64,000 bases of DNA from Rhineura floridana (GCF_030035675.1 NC_084487.1:27880474-27944473); one strand, 5' to 3'; positions 1-11,516 are shown, numbered from the stretch's first letter. The notes: generated from the sequence alone by a model not told the origin. A program made the numbers and translations.

Positions 1-602
1 GTTTGCGATATGATCTGTGGTGCTTCTTTCCTTTCTAAATCCTTTTGGACGTCTGGCATTTCTCGCTCCATATAGGTAAGAGCTTTTGTTGTAGAATCTT
101 GAGCATTACTTTACTTGCATGGGATATTAAGGCAATAAGGCAATAGTTTGATCATTACTGCATTCCCTGGGATCCCCTTTCTTTGGAATTGGGATATATA
201 TTGAACGCTTCCAGTCTGTTTATTTAGTTTTCCATATTTCTTGATAATTTTTTGTCAGAATTTGGACATTCAGTCCCATTCAGTCCAGCTCTATTGGTAT
301 GCCATCTGTTCCTGGTGATTTGTTTCTTCCAAGTATTTTAAGAGCAGCTTTCAGCTCACATTCTAAAATTTGTGGTTCTTCATCATACAGTTCCTCCGTT
401 AATGAATCTGTCATCCTTGCATCTCTTTTATAGAGTTCTTCAGTGTATTGCTTCCATCTTCCTTTTATTTCATCTTGGTCAGTCAGTGTGTCCCCCTGTT
501 GATTATTCAACATCCCTACCCTTGGTTTAAATTGCCCTTTAATTTCTCTAATCTTTTGGAAGCGTAATACATAGGAAATTCCTTTAGTCTGATTTAGTTT
601 AC
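1..602 (-). mobile_element. BovB LINE fragment (runs off the left edge)
   Basis: The minus strand encodes DEIKGRWKQYTEELYKRD and NKSPGTDGIPIEL (280-513), the start of the BovB RT domain, and closer to the edge the FRKGR-type region. The same stretch in the BovB at 56.8-57.3 kb matches base by base over long runs. Several stops are present. The piece ends near 602, where other sequence begins. Confidence 0.82.
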
Positions 603-897
603 ATCCTGATTATCTACAAATTGCTAGGACATTTGCTAGGGAGTACTTACTAACTAGGGGTATAACATTTTGAAGCTGGTTATACTGTCGTAAATAAGAC
701 ACTTCAAGGACATACAAGATACTTCAAATACATGCTTGCTTAGCCAACCATTCTATCAGTTGTTTTCCCACACTCTGCAGGTTTTCTCTCTCTCTCCAGA
801 CATTCACAGGTAGAACCAATTCTTTCAAATACCCAGAATCCTCTACATCCTGTTTTTTTACTTTCACACCTCTCATGCCTAGTTAGAGATCCTACAT
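603..897. other. No recognised feature
   Basis: AT-rich DNA between the BovB fragment and the LTR duplication. I see no ORF, no repeat ends and no RNA gene. Confidence 0.4.
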
Positions 898-902
898 CAT
901 GG

Positions 903-1841
903 TGTGATTCACATCCTCAAGGACAGAGATATAGGCTGGCATTACTGTGGACATAGACATGATATATGGTGAAATGAGTGGGCACAGGTAAGTGTGTTTT
1001 TCTTTTAGGAGGTGGAAGAAAAGGTTCTGTATGATTGTTAGGATGAGAGCTGACAAAAGCAAGATAAGAAACTGGGTAGATAAGGAAAAGGATACAGATA
1101 GGTGGAAATGTTGACACAATGTTTTCTGGCCCCCCCTTTCACCTGCCTGGGTGGGGTGGAGGGGGAACATTTATTTTATATAGATTCAGGTAAGCAATGA
1201 AAATTAACAACAGCCGTGCCAGTTAACGTGTGAAAGTAGAATATATATATAGGCCTCAAACTTTGAAACGTTGGTTAAGCTAAAGCAAGTAATCATGGGA
1301 ATGGGAGGGGTAGGTTTAGGAGCGGGAAACACGGAGACATATAGCATCTGGATTAAATGTATAGCATAACAGGATGTTCTTAGGTTGAAGGGCAGTGTTA
1401 GAGGTACAATAACATCTGGCAGAATGTTCTCTAATGAGTTGGACAGAGTGAAGGAATGTCTGCTGAGCACATATTTTATCAAAGGAAGTAACTGCCTTTT
1501 TTTTTATTAATGACTAGTGTGGTGTAATGGTTAAGGTGTTGGACTATGACCTGGGAGACCTGGGTTCAAATCCCCACACAGCCATGAAGCTCAGTCACTG
1601 CCTCTCAGCCTCATGAAGACCGGTCCCCATAAGTCGGAATCGACTTGAAGGCAGTACATTTACATTTTATGATTAGGTAATGCATAAAGGTATATATACT
1701 TGCTGAAAATCTCTGCTTGGGGAAGGAACTTCTGCTTTCTAGCTTTTGCTTTCCTGCCCATGCAATTGCTCGCAAAATAAAAGTGTCTCTGTCAGACTCT
1801 GACTCAGACTAAAAACAGAAGCAGTGTGATTTTCTTCCACA
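903..1841 (+). mobile_element. Solo LTR, endogenous retrovirus-like fossil, with a SINE inside
   Basis: Starts TGTGATTCAC and ends TTCTTCCACA. It is flanked by CATGG at 898-902 and 1,842-1,846, a 5-bp target duplication. A TATA-like GGTATATATA lies near 1,690 and AATAAA near 1,777, both on the + strand. About 160 bp of the length is a tRNA-type SINE (1,512-1,672). No internal region is seen. A 5-bp duplication suggests a family different from the 4-bp ones elsewhere in the window. Confidence 0.6.
1512..1672 (+). repeat. tRNA-derived SINE with BovB-type tail (Sauria SINE-like)
   Basis: The RNA polymerase III A box (TGGTGTAATGG, 1,520-1,530) and B box (GGTTCAAATCC, 1,563-1,573) sit in a tRNA-like head. 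The tail TAAGTCGGAATCGACTTGAA is the reverse complement of the BovB 3' end seen at 46,625-46,650 and 20,432-20,455. That tail sharing is how BovB enzymes mobilise Sauria SINEs. The copy lies inside an LTR, so it is younger than the LTR. Confidence 0.82.
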
Positions 1842-1846
1842 CATGG

Positions 1847-2243
1847 TTTATAAGTTACTTAGCACCACAGAGTAACACTACAGATAAACTTCAGCACTAC
1901 AGAGCAGATAATACTTCACAATAGGGCTACTGAGAGACTCTCTTCTCTAACAGTAGTAGTTCTTTAACAGTAGCCATTGCTGAGTCACACACTTCCTCCT
2001 GCCAGATATCTTATTGCTGGTATGTGGATTCTCATAGAAGAGTGGACTTGTCAGTTCATTTTATACCCAGTGGGCTGTCCTCACTTCCCAGGGGCTGGCC
2101 TCCTATGCAGCCAATCAGGATCAATAATGTACTATCCTATGACAGCCAGCTGCTGCGTGAGTCAGCGTGGCAGCCCATATTTGGGCTTCCTGTCAAGCAT
2201 TGCCTAGTGGCATGAGTCATTGCCTAGCAGGCAGCACATCAAA
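1847..2243. other. Unclassified DNA between LTR and CR1 tail
   Basis: No gene is seen. The phrase GCCCATATTTGGG...CTTCCTGT near 2,175 recurs as GCCCATATTTGGTGCTTCCTGT near 2,563 on the other side of the CR1 tail, which hints at a small old duplication or at an unrecognised repeat. Confidence 0.35.
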
Positions 2244-2480
2244 ATAAGAACATAAGAAGAGTCTGCTGGATCAGGCCAATGGCTCATCTAGTCCAGCAAC
2301 CTGTTCTCACAGCGGCCAACGAGTTGCCCATGGGAAAACTACACTCAGGATCTGAGTGCAAAGAGCACTCTCCCCTCCTGCGGTTTCCAGCAACCAGTAT
2401 TTGGAAGCATGCTGACTCTCCCTATAGAGGCAGAGCATAGCCATCATGGCTAGTAACCATTGATAATAAGAACTTAAGTA
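2244..2480 (-). mobile_element. CR1 LINE 3' end
   Basis: Starts AAGAACATAAGAAGAG, then CTGCTGGATCAGGCC and TCTAGTCCAGCA, the 3' UTR of the same CR1 family as the young copy at 40.8 kb, about 85 percent similar by eye. Only the last 240 bp are present. Confidence 0.88.
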
Positions 2481-2970
2481 AGCACCCACAGATACAGATC
2501 AAAGGCAGCCCATCTTGATAAGCACATCAGATAAGACTTCCTTTCCAACAGATCAAAGGCTTGCCCATATTTGGTGCTTCCTGTAAATATTCCTTATGTG
2601 GGGCTTTTTGTCTGGCACTGTCCAGTAAGCCCCCCTCCTCTTGATAATGCCTGTGACTCTATGATATGGAGCCTCTAGCCACTCTTATTTTAATTAGACT
2701 GCTTATAGCCACTCTCCTCTTATGACATCAGGTGACATCAACCATTCTTATACAGAATTAACTATTTACAGGATACAGCTTTAAGGCTTCTGCTTATTAC
2801 CATGGCATATGTCTATATCATACAAAAGCACTTGTACTGGCAAAGGTCTAGCAAATATCTGCAATCCCTCTAATACCCCCTTTATGAGAGTCTGAGGCCT
2901 CAGATAAGGGTCTGACACTGCTTGTTAAGGTTTAGAGACGTGAACTCTCTCCCAAGACTTCACATTCTTG
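2481..2970. other. No recognised gene
   Basis: Mixed AT-rich DNA. No coding frame or repeat boundary can be supported. Confidence 0.35.
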
Positions 2971-2972
2971 TA

Positions 2973-3214
2973 CAGTAGGGCCCCACTCATACGGCGGGTT
3001 AAGTTCCGGACTCCCGCCGAAAAGTGAAAAACGCTGTAAAGTGGAACTCATTGAATAGAATGGCGTGCAATGCCTGAAAACTGCTGTAAAAGTGGAACAA
3101 GCGCTGTATGAGTGGGGCTTTAGTCTAATTGCATCTAATTGAGACCGCTGCATTAGCAAAGCGCCGCAAAGCAAAGCGCCGCAAAGCGAAGCACCGTAAA
3201 GCGGGGCCCTACTG
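2973..3214. mobile_element. Tigger-like MITE (TcMar), TA duplication
   Basis: Inverted ends CAGTAGGGCCCCACT and GCGGGGCCCTACTG are flanked by TA on both sides (2,971-2,972 and 3,215-3,216). The 242-bp body has no transposase. Repeated GCAAAGCGCCGCAAAGC units near the right end are typical of this MITE type. The TA target and CAG start fit the Tigger/pogo group. Confidence 0.75.
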
Positions 3215-3216
3215 TA

Positions 3217-3597
3217 TTAGGTCATGACAAGAAGTCTGGATGTATGTGAGCTATCTCCTTTGAGGCTCTTGATACATGAATCTCTTTACTATAAGGGAGG
3301 AGCTAGCTCCTCCAAGATGGCATGAGAGGAAGAGACAGCTCTTGCAGAGAGGCACAACTAACTGGACATCAGGCACTGAACATCGATAATGCAGTGTCCT
3401 GACGGCTCCCTTCTCTGTATAAGGAGAGGGGGGCTTCCACAGTTGCTGAATCAGGTTGTATGTTATCTGTAATGTTGAATTATACTCTGTTGGTAGAATA
3501 AAAACAGCTAATTAGTACAACTAGTGTCAAATCCTTTTATTAGTTATCCTGAATTATTTTAAAAGAATTCTTCCCCCCCAAGCATAAGCAAAGGGGT
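3217..3597. other. Possible LTR-like piece, no bounded ends
   Basis: A TATA-like CTGTATAAGGAG near 3,415 and AATAAAAAC near 3,499 are spaced as in an LTR, but I find no TG...CA ends with a duplication. No gene is seen. Confidence 0.3.
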
Positions 3598-3815
3598 GAT
3601 TGATTAATTAATTAATTAAATTTATATCCCACCCTTCCTCCCAGAAGAAGACAAGAGCAGCCAACAAAATACTAAAAATACTCAAAAAATATTAAAAACA
3701 GACATAAAAATATATTAAAACATCTTTAAAAACATCATAAAACAAAACATCGTAAAAACAGACTTAAAAATATATTAAAACAATACATCTTTAAAAGCAT
3801 CATAAAACAAAACAT

Positions 3816-4593
3816 ATTTTTGATTTGGATTTGGATTTTATGGTTGTGATGGATCCTAAAGACAAATATTATTGTTTGGAATTCAGCGCTGTCCCTGAAG
3901 GAATTGGTGAAGAGATTAGAGATAAAGATATCAATGGCTCGAAAAAATTCCTGGATTGGAAGGATTTGATGGAACTTGAAATAGAGAAAGTATATAGAAT
4001 TAATTCCAGATATGTGACAATGGAAAAACTCTCAAGAGATGTGCAGGTGCATTCTGTAAAAAAGAGGAACAGAGATACAACCTTACAACAACATTTCAGT
4101 AACACATTCAGAATGGATGGCAAGGATATATTTGTGATCAAAGAAATTCCTATCAGACTCTTATTATATGACTATGGCAGCAAGATTATTGGGTGTGCAA
4201 AGATGGAAGATGGAAGATGGAATCAATATTGATAATGGGAGAAGAGCTATTGAAATTACTGGACTTAGTAGACCTGAAGAGATGGATTAATTGACATGTA
4301 TATTTGGAGAAAAATTGATGGATATATATCTCAAGGATTAGTAACTTCTCTTTGACTTTTTGGGGAAAGAATAAAATGATGTTAATGAGATTTGATACCA
4401 ATTAAGATAACCACTGGTGGAAGTGATTGTATAATTTTATTAAGAGACAGGTTTGTTATATATCATAGACCTATAGCTAATCTACGACAAATCGGAAGTC
4501 AATAGTTTTTATTGTAATAGTTATTAATTTGTTTTGTTTGTTTTGTTTTGTCTTTGAAAATTTGAATAAAAATTAATGATAATAAATAAATAA
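3816..4593 (+). mobile_element. Short L1 (HAL1-like: ORF1 part joined to 3' UTR), 14-bp target duplication
   Basis: Flanked by ATAAAACAAAACAT at 3,802-3,815 and 4,594-4,607, with an AATAAATAAATA-type tail before the right duplication. The 5' part encodes the L1 ORF1 RNA-binding core (next entry), followed directly by an L1-like 3' UTR (TTTGAAAATTTGAATAAAAA near the end). ORF2 is missing. Such ORF1-only elements (half-L1) are known in vertebrates. It lies in the 3' UTR of the old L2. Confidence 0.8.
3825..4232 (+). pseudogene. L1 ORF1 fragment (RRM core)
   Basis: The 135-codon frame holds the L1 ORF1 RNA-recognition core: MELEIEKVYRINSRYVTMEK, SRDVQVHSVKKRNRDTTLQQ, KDIFVIKEIPIRLL. The coiled-coil N-terminus is missing, and the frame departs from the family after IPIRLLLYD, where the L1 body has been lost. 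No function is expected. Confidence 0.75.
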
Positions 4594-5162
4594 ATAAAAC
4601 AAAACATATTTAAAAAGCTTTAACAACATCTTTAAAAGCAATGCCAACACAGAGCAGACTGAGATAAGGTCTCTACTTAAAAGGCTTGTTGAAAGAGGAA
4701 GGTTTTTAGAAAGCACCGAAAAGGTTTTTAGAAGGCACCAGAAACACAGATGGTGCCTGTCTAATATTTAAGGGGAGGGAATTCCAAAGGGTAGATGCCA
4801 CTACACTAACGGTCCACTTCCTGTGTTGTGCAGAATGGACCTCCTGATAAGATGGTATCTGCAGGAGGTCCTCACCTGCAGAGCGCAGTGATCAATTTGG
4901 TATATAAGGGGTAAGACAATCGTTCAGGTATCCTGGTCCTGAGCTGTACAGGGCTTTGTACACCAAAACCAGAACCTTGAACTTGGCCTGGTAGCTAATG
5001 GGCAGCCAGTGCAATTCCTTTAGCAGTGGGGTGACATGTTGGCAATACCCTACCCTAGTGAGTAGTCGCACCGCTGCATTTTGCACCAGCTGCAAAATCT
5101 GGATCAACCTCAAGAAGTCTCACATAAAGTGCGTTGCAGTAATTCAGCCTGGAAGTTACCAG

Positions 5163-5811
5163 TGTGGAAGGAAAACTTTCCAGACAAATAGATTGTGCTC
5201 CAAAGGACAGTTTATTGATCAATAATAACAAAAACCAGTAGCGCTAGTGGGAGAGCCAGTTCTCATGAACTTCACTCTGCCAATATCAGATGATACACAA
5301 ACTTTTATAATAATCCATACGTCATACATATATTGGACCTTGTGACCCTTGTATGCCAATCCATACCCTGGTACCTTCCTTTGAGGGTGGGCCTTTGGCA
5401 CATGTATATCTCATCTGTCAATCATAAAAGAAGGACTTTATGCGTTCTTGACCCCTATTATGACATCCCACAAGGTACAACAAGAGATGACTAGGAACAG
5501 TTCTGAAAAGCTTCAAACTAAACCCAATATATAATTTATGCAACTTCTCTGTAAACAACATTCTTTTGTACTAGTTCCTCTTTTAGTACAATGTTACTCT
5601 GACATTGAGTTTCAGGAAACACATCAACTGCAAACCACTACTTTCTCAACAAACAGATACAAACAGTATCCAAAGGAGTATACCTCTTTTATGCCAAACA
5701 CTATAACCAACTCATATATTTTTGATGTAACAAACACAGCAACCCAGCTTATTGAATATAAGAATAAAGGCTTTCTGGAGAAACAATCCAAATCAGAAAT
5801 CAACTTCCACA
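5163..5811 (-). mobile_element. Solo LTR, endogenous retrovirus fossil, inside the old L2
   Basis: 649 bp beginning TGTGGAAGG and ending CTTCCACA, so the ends are an inverted repeat. CCAG flanks it at 5,159-5,162 and 5,812-5,815. Removing the insert and one CCAG makes the L2 sequence continuous (LDYCN region). AATAAA on the minus strand gives the orientation. No internal region. Confidence 0.8.
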
Positions 5812-8429
5812 CCAGTGCATGGACAACAGTGGTCAGGCTATTCCAGTCCAGAAATTGCTGCAGTTGTTTTACCAGCCAAAGCTGGTAAAAGGCACTCCTA
5901 GCCACTGACATCACCCCCAGACTATGGACCTGCTCTTTTAGAGGCAGTGCAACCCCATCCAAAGTAGGCAATTGACCAATTATCCGAACTTGAGAATCAC
6001 CACCCCACAGTGCTTCCATCTTGCTAGGATTCAGACTCAGTTTATTGGCCCCTGTCCAGCCCACCACAGAGTCCAGGCAGTGGTCCAGGGCTTGCAAGGC
6101 CTCATCTGATTCAGACATTACAGAGAAATAGAGCTGGGTATCATCAGCGTACTGCTCACCCCAAATCTCCTGACCACTCCCAAGGGCTTCATATAGATGT
6201 TAAATAGCACTGGGAACAAGATGGTGCCCTGCGGCACCCCACAGCACAACTGCCAGGGGGCCAAAAGACAATTATCCAATACCGTTATCTGAAAATGACC
6301 CTGCAGGTAGGATTGGAACCACTGTAAAACAGTGCCTCCGATATCCATCCCACTAAGTCGGCTCAGAAGGATACCTTAGTCAATAGTATCAAAAGCCACT
6401 GAGTGATCAAGTAAGAATAACAGGGTTGCCTTCCCCCATCATTCTCCCGATAAAAGTCATCCATCAGGGCAACCAAGGCCGATTCAGTTCCATAACCAAG
6501 CCTGAACCTAGATTGGAATGGTTCAAGATAATCTATTTCATCCAAGAGTACTTGTAATTGCTACACCACCACCCTCTCGATCACCTCCCCTAAAAAGGGG
6601 GTATTTGTGACCAGGCGGTAGTTGCCACAAACCAGTGGGTCCACGGATGGATCACCATCTCTTTCAGGGTGGCTGGGACCACTCCCTTCCGCAACGATGC
6701 GTTCTCCACATCCTGGATCCACCCAGTCATACCCCCTTGGCAAGCTTTAATAAGCCAGGTAGGACAAGAGTCAAGAGGACACATTGCTGGTTGCATCGAC
6801 ACAAGCATCTTGTCCACATCAACTGGAACTGATTCCAAGAAGTTGCAACAGATGTTGCATTAGACACCTCACTGGAGACTATAATAGATGTGGATGGGGC
6901 ATTAAGATTGCTATGGAGGTGAGCAATTTCACCCTCAAAGTGCCTTGCCAACAATTCACAGTGGGCCTCTGAAGGGTCTAAAACTCCATTTCCTGGAGTT
7001 GATGTCAACAACCCCCTGACAATATGGAAAAGCTCCACTGGATGGCTACTTGAGGATGTGATGGAAGCAGAGAACTGGGGGTCTTCACCGCCCTCACTAC
7101 CACACAGTAGACAAGGTTATGATGTTTTACTCATGCCAAATCAGCCTCATAGCATGTCTTGTGCCACTTGCGCTCTAGCCATCGTCCAGCCTGTTTCATT
7201 GCCCTTAGTTCACTGGTGTATCAAGGTGCAAACTGGGCATCACAATGCCGGAGAGGGCACTCAGGGATAACCGTGTTAAGAGCCTGACATGTCTTGTTGT
7301 TCCATAGCATGAGAACAGCTTTAGTAGAGTCACCTGCTCTATCTACTGGGAACTCCCACAGGGCATTCAAGGATCCAGTGGATTCTATTAGCCTCTGTGG
7401 GTGGATCATCTTAATATGTCTACCAGCCCTGGGGGGAGGAGTGGAGCCGTAAGTCTAAACTTCACCAGGAAGTGCTCTGACATCCACCCCCCTATCTCCA
7501 GACCACCCCTTCCTCCATCTGGAGCAAAAAGCAAGTCGAGGGTATCCTCTGGCCTGTGGGTCAGACCAGTGACAACTTGAGACAGCCTCATGATGGTCAT
7601 GGAGGCCATTAAGTCCCGAGGCAGAACACTAGAGGCAACCTCAGAATGGACATTGAAATCACCCAGGACTATCATTCTGTGCTCCTCCAATACCATAGCC
7701 GAGATGGCCTCCACCAGCGTCATCAGAAAGCTGCTGGACAGCAGGGTGGATGGTACACCAGCAGCACCCCCAGTTTACTGTCTCCTTGGCCCAACACCAT
7801 GTGCAGGCCCCCACAGTCAGCTCCAAGACAGAGTGGTTTCCTGGTGACAGAGATGGAAGTTCTATGGATTATAGCAACCCCTCCCCCCCGTGTCCCTACA
7901 GCCTGTGCTGATGTAGCACCGAATATCCAGGTGGGTAAAGCTGGGTCAGATAAACTGCTCCCAGCTCACCCACCCAGGTCTTGGTAATGCACACCATATT
8001 GGCATCCTCATCCATGATTAAATCATGGACGAGTGTGGTCTTATTGTGTACCGATCTGGCATTAAAACACAGGGCAGTGGGCACAGCAGATGAGCAACCA
8101 GGAACTCATCCATGGGAGGAGTGGGAGAGAGTAATAAGGCATAGATACTCTTGCTCTCATCTTCTATCACATCCCCATGACTATACCTCTCTCTACCCAT
8201 GATCACTGAAACTGGGGTGGCATCACCCATATCCCTCCTTTCCAAGACTCCTCCTAAACACATGATATGGACACAGCAAGAGGCCACCAACAAAACCTGC
8301 CAGAACCAGTTATCCCAGTATGTCTCTGAGAGAACTGGGAACAACCAGGCCCACTCAATATCTTCACACAGGGCACATCTACTCCCCCCCTGTCTCACAC
8401 GCACTGCAAGCCAGTCTTCTGCCAGTTGC

Positions 8430-9409
8430 AGAAGGGGAAGGGGAGGGAGGAGATTGGGTGGGTGGGCACTGGGCAGAGGGGAAGCCACTTTCCAAAAGGA
8501 AAACGTGAACATTATCATTCTTTTTCTGGGTTTCCCCCACCTTTTTATTCTGCAGCAGGCATATGTAGCCTCCCAGCCAAATTTAAACCAAAACTGTCCC
8601 AGGCCACATCCACACCAGATCTTTATTTCACTTTAGGCAGTCATAGCTTCTCCCAAAGAATCCTGGGAAGTGTAGTTAGTGAAGGGTGCTGAGAGTTGCT
8701 AGGAGGTGCCCTGTTCCCCTCACAGAGCTTCAGTCAGAGTGGCTGACTGTTAAACCACTCTGGCCACTGGACCTCTTCTCAGGAGAATAGCAGTCTCCTC
8801 TCAGCACCCTTCACAAACTACACTTCCCAGGATTCTCTGAGGGAAGCCATGACTGTCTCATGTGAAATCAAAGTCTGGTGTGGGTGTGGCTCCCTAATTA
8901 GGCAAGCCAAGCAGCTGTGAGTCTGGCCTGTAGAACACTGACAGTTGGTTCTTACTGAGCATGCCCAACATTATCTTTCAGTTCAATGCAAATTTTCTTA
9001 ATTAAAAATCAGCCAGGCATTTTTTTAAACTTTTAAACTGCAGAAGATGAAGGTCAGAGTATGGGGCAAGGTCAGTATTAGGATTACAGGTACTCTGTGA
9101 ACATGGCTGATTTTTAATTAATTTCAACAGATTATGAGAACTTGGACAGAAAAAAGTCCAAAAAGAGTCTGGTTTTTCTCTCTCTCTTTTCATACTTTGA
9201 ACTCACAATTCTCTCTGTTTTGTGTATCACCATGAAAATTTAGAGGGTTGTAAGCAACCATTTCTGAGTTCAGGATTGTAAATTTTGTAAGGTTTTGTTT
9301 TAAAATGATCTTATGGGAAGCATCAGAATGGCATGGGGGTATTTTCAATTTAACATTGTCGAATGCGAAAAATCCATGCTGACTATAGTATATAGCCATG
9401 AGTGGCTGT
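8430..9409. repeat. Compound dispersed repeat, copy 1 (MITE inside)
   Basis: About 980 bp match 38,318-39,230 from GGAGATTGGGTGGGTGGGCA to the GTGGCTGT phrase at the end. A MITE with long inverted ends sits at the same place in both copies, so it inserted before this repeat was copied. I do not recognise the outer family and see no coding frame in it. Confidence 0.75.
8603..8890. mobile_element. MITE with about 75-bp inverted ends, copy 1
   Basis: Left arm GCCACATCCACACCAGA...GAATCCTGGGAAGTGTAGTT pairs with right arm AACTACACTTCCCAGGATTC...TCTGGTGTGGGTGTGGC. 288 bp, no transposase. Superfamily not assigned. Confidence 0.78.
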
Positions 9410-10361
9410 TTAATAAAGACTGTTATTAAAGCACAAAGAAGTACATATTACACATGTATTTTTGAAAATGAGGTAATTTTGTTCTAGCAGCTATACAGGT
9501 TTAGCAAATGTTGCAAGTCAGATTTTATATTCCCTGGGCTTAAATTTTCTTTAGAAGGAACTCGGTCCTTCTTTCTTAGAGCTTAACTGGATATACCTAA
9601 AGGTGTTGCTAGCACTGCTCTTAATTTGGAAGCTGGGACTTAGTTCATGAAGTAGCTCAGCACTCCATTCATTACTGGCTCTAAATCTGCTTTTCTGCCT
9701 CTCCATCATCTCTGCCATATCAAAAGCTGCTTGATTCTTTTGTGTGTACATGGAAAAGAGAGTTAATGGGACAGATTTGTGATGTTGTTTTGTCCCCTTC
9801 TGATTTGCTGTCCTTGGGCCCGGTGCAAGATAAATCTATTGTTAAACAGAGAATAAAATATATGGATGTGCAAATGTTTCATGCATCAGCTAATGGGCCA
9901 TGTTCACCACACTTACTAGGCCTGCCTCTAACAAATGTATGCCATATATATTTTTTTCTAACAATCCTGAAGTACAGAGGACCAATTTTATTGGCATTTT
10001 TTAACATTATATCCTCCAAGATCCTACCTAGATGACAAATCTGCTAAAGTTCCCTTCAAAAATAGGTGCTGTCCTTGTAATGATTTAGAGCTTGAAACAG
10101 TCTTTCATGTTTTGGGCTTTTCCCCCTTGTAGATCAGGAGTTCCCAAATTTTGGTCTGTGAGCTTTATTCTGGTTGTCTGCTGTGTGTCTGCGTACTTGT
10201 GGTTGAAGATGGGAGATGGCACATCCGTCACATCAAATATTCATATTGATTTTAATTGTATTTTAATTGCTTATTTTATTTCTTTTATTTTATTGAATTA
10301 CATACAATTTGAATTCTATGAAATTAAAATTGCAATATGATACAATATAAAAGAAATTCAC
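9410..10361. other. No recognised feature
   Basis: AT-rich DNA with short random ORFs only. None of them resembles a protein I know. Confidence 0.4.
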
Positions 10362-11516
10362 TAATAGGCAAAAAAACCTTTGTGATTTAAGAATGTACTT
10401 ATAGCTGTAAGAAACGTGGTTTTCCTTAAGGGAAAAACCCCCTATCAGACCCCAAAATGGTCCCCTGTGGAAGACCCACGACAGAGACAATTGTGAAGCA
10501 GTTTCAAAACTTTATTTCGTTCTTGCAAGAGCGGGTGTCTACCAGAAGGCGGACACACCCAACATGACATTGGTACAGACTTTTATCCCCTAGCCCGACG
10601 CTATGGTTCCCTCCCCTGCCTCCTCATTGGCCAGAGTACAGGGTTTACAATCTTATCCGAAAAATGCCTTAATGAAGTCCCACCCCTATTTATATTTCTT
10701 ATTACTTAGTTCTAAGCTGCCCTATACCAATATTTGTTATGTAAATATTAATTAAGCAGAATATTCTCAAAACGCTCCCATCATATCAAATAAAGCAAAA
10801 TTTCAGTGAAGCGGAAATCTTTCTTCTATATTAAAACAGACTTTTAACCACAAACAGGTCTCAACTGTCTGTGTTCCAGATGGTCACCTTACCTCATTCT
10901 ATATTTACGGGAAAAGAAAACCCCTTTTGCTTAGCAACGTTAACCCCAGTCTGCCTAAAGTCAATTTATAAAACAGTCATCTAAAACTCCCTTTACATCA
11001 AGCAAAGCTATTAAAGAATAACAACCTCATCTAAATCAGCCAAGCGTGAATCCTTTTTCTATTTTAAAATTAACTTTGTCTAAAAGGCAAACAAAGTAGC
11101 TACAGCCTGATAAATTGTGGTCGGTCATATCCTGTTTAAAGAAAAAGCCCCTTAATTTCAGCCTTTATAGAATATCTACTGCAAACAATCTATTAACCTA
11201 TCGACCATTTATTCTTAACAATAAAATCACATATTTTATTTATTCTTAGAATACTCTGAAAAAGCAACACAATATATACACTTCTCACATAGCCAACAGA
11301 TATTTCTATTAAACTTTAAAAAGCAGGGAAACTGGGCAGCTGTAGTGAATGCACCGGGGAGCAGGAGACCTGACCTCCTCTCTCAGTTATTGTACTGCCC
11401 TACAAATTTGTAAAAATGGAAACACAATTTGAGTTGTTCTTTCACAGTCCAATCCATTTCCTGTGCAGCTTGGAAGAATTTGGTAACATGTGCCTCTATG
11501 TGCGTGCTATGATCGT
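10362..11516. repeat. Dispersed repeat, copy A, interrupted by the LTR at 10,406-11,289
   Basis: The pieces 10,362-10,405 and 11,290-11,516 match 36,712-36,973 in order (GGCAAAAAA, TTTAAGAATGTAC, then CTTTAAAAAGCAGGGAAA, GAGCAGGAGACCTGA, GCTTGGAAGAATTTGGTAAC). Family unknown; no coding frame. Confidence 0.7.
10406..11289 (-). mobile_element. Solo LTR, endogenous retrovirus fossil (family A)
   Basis: 884 bp from TGTAAGAAACG to TTCTCACA on the + strand, flanked by TAGC at 10,402-10,405 and 11,290-11,293. AATAAAG and the block ACCCGCTCTTGCAAGAACG on the minus strand give the orientation. The insertion interrupts a dispersed repeat whose uninterrupted copy is at about 36,712-36,973, where the target reads CTATAGCCCACAG. 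That empty copy fixes both ends of the LTR. Confidence 0.8.

Larger units (their letters stand above)
3598..8200 (-). mobile_element. Old L2 LINE, nearly full length, interrupted twice
   Basis: The 3' end is at about 3,598 (AATTAATTAAATTTATATCCCACCC on the + strand; the family ends GGGAGGAAGGGYGGGATATAAAT). Reading leftward from 8,200: endonuclease (ALCFNARSVHNKT at about 8,060, VLGDFNVH at about 7,660), RT pieces (FQSRFRLGYGTESALVALMD, VLQWFQSYLQG, GVPQGTILFPVLFNIYMKPL) at 6,120-6,545, and the C-terminal end (LQLVQNAAVRLLTRVG) at 4,892-5,113. Stops and frameshifts are frequent. An L1 piece (3,816-4,593) and a solo LTR (5,163-5,811) interrupt it. It is a different, older L2 subfamily than the one at 48-50 kb. 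The 5' part could extend to about 8,400. Confidence 0.85.

Noticed and set aside
1512-1585. A functional tRNA gene
   Set aside because: A and B boxes are present but the body is a SINE head with a BovB-type tail and no cloverleaf could be supported.
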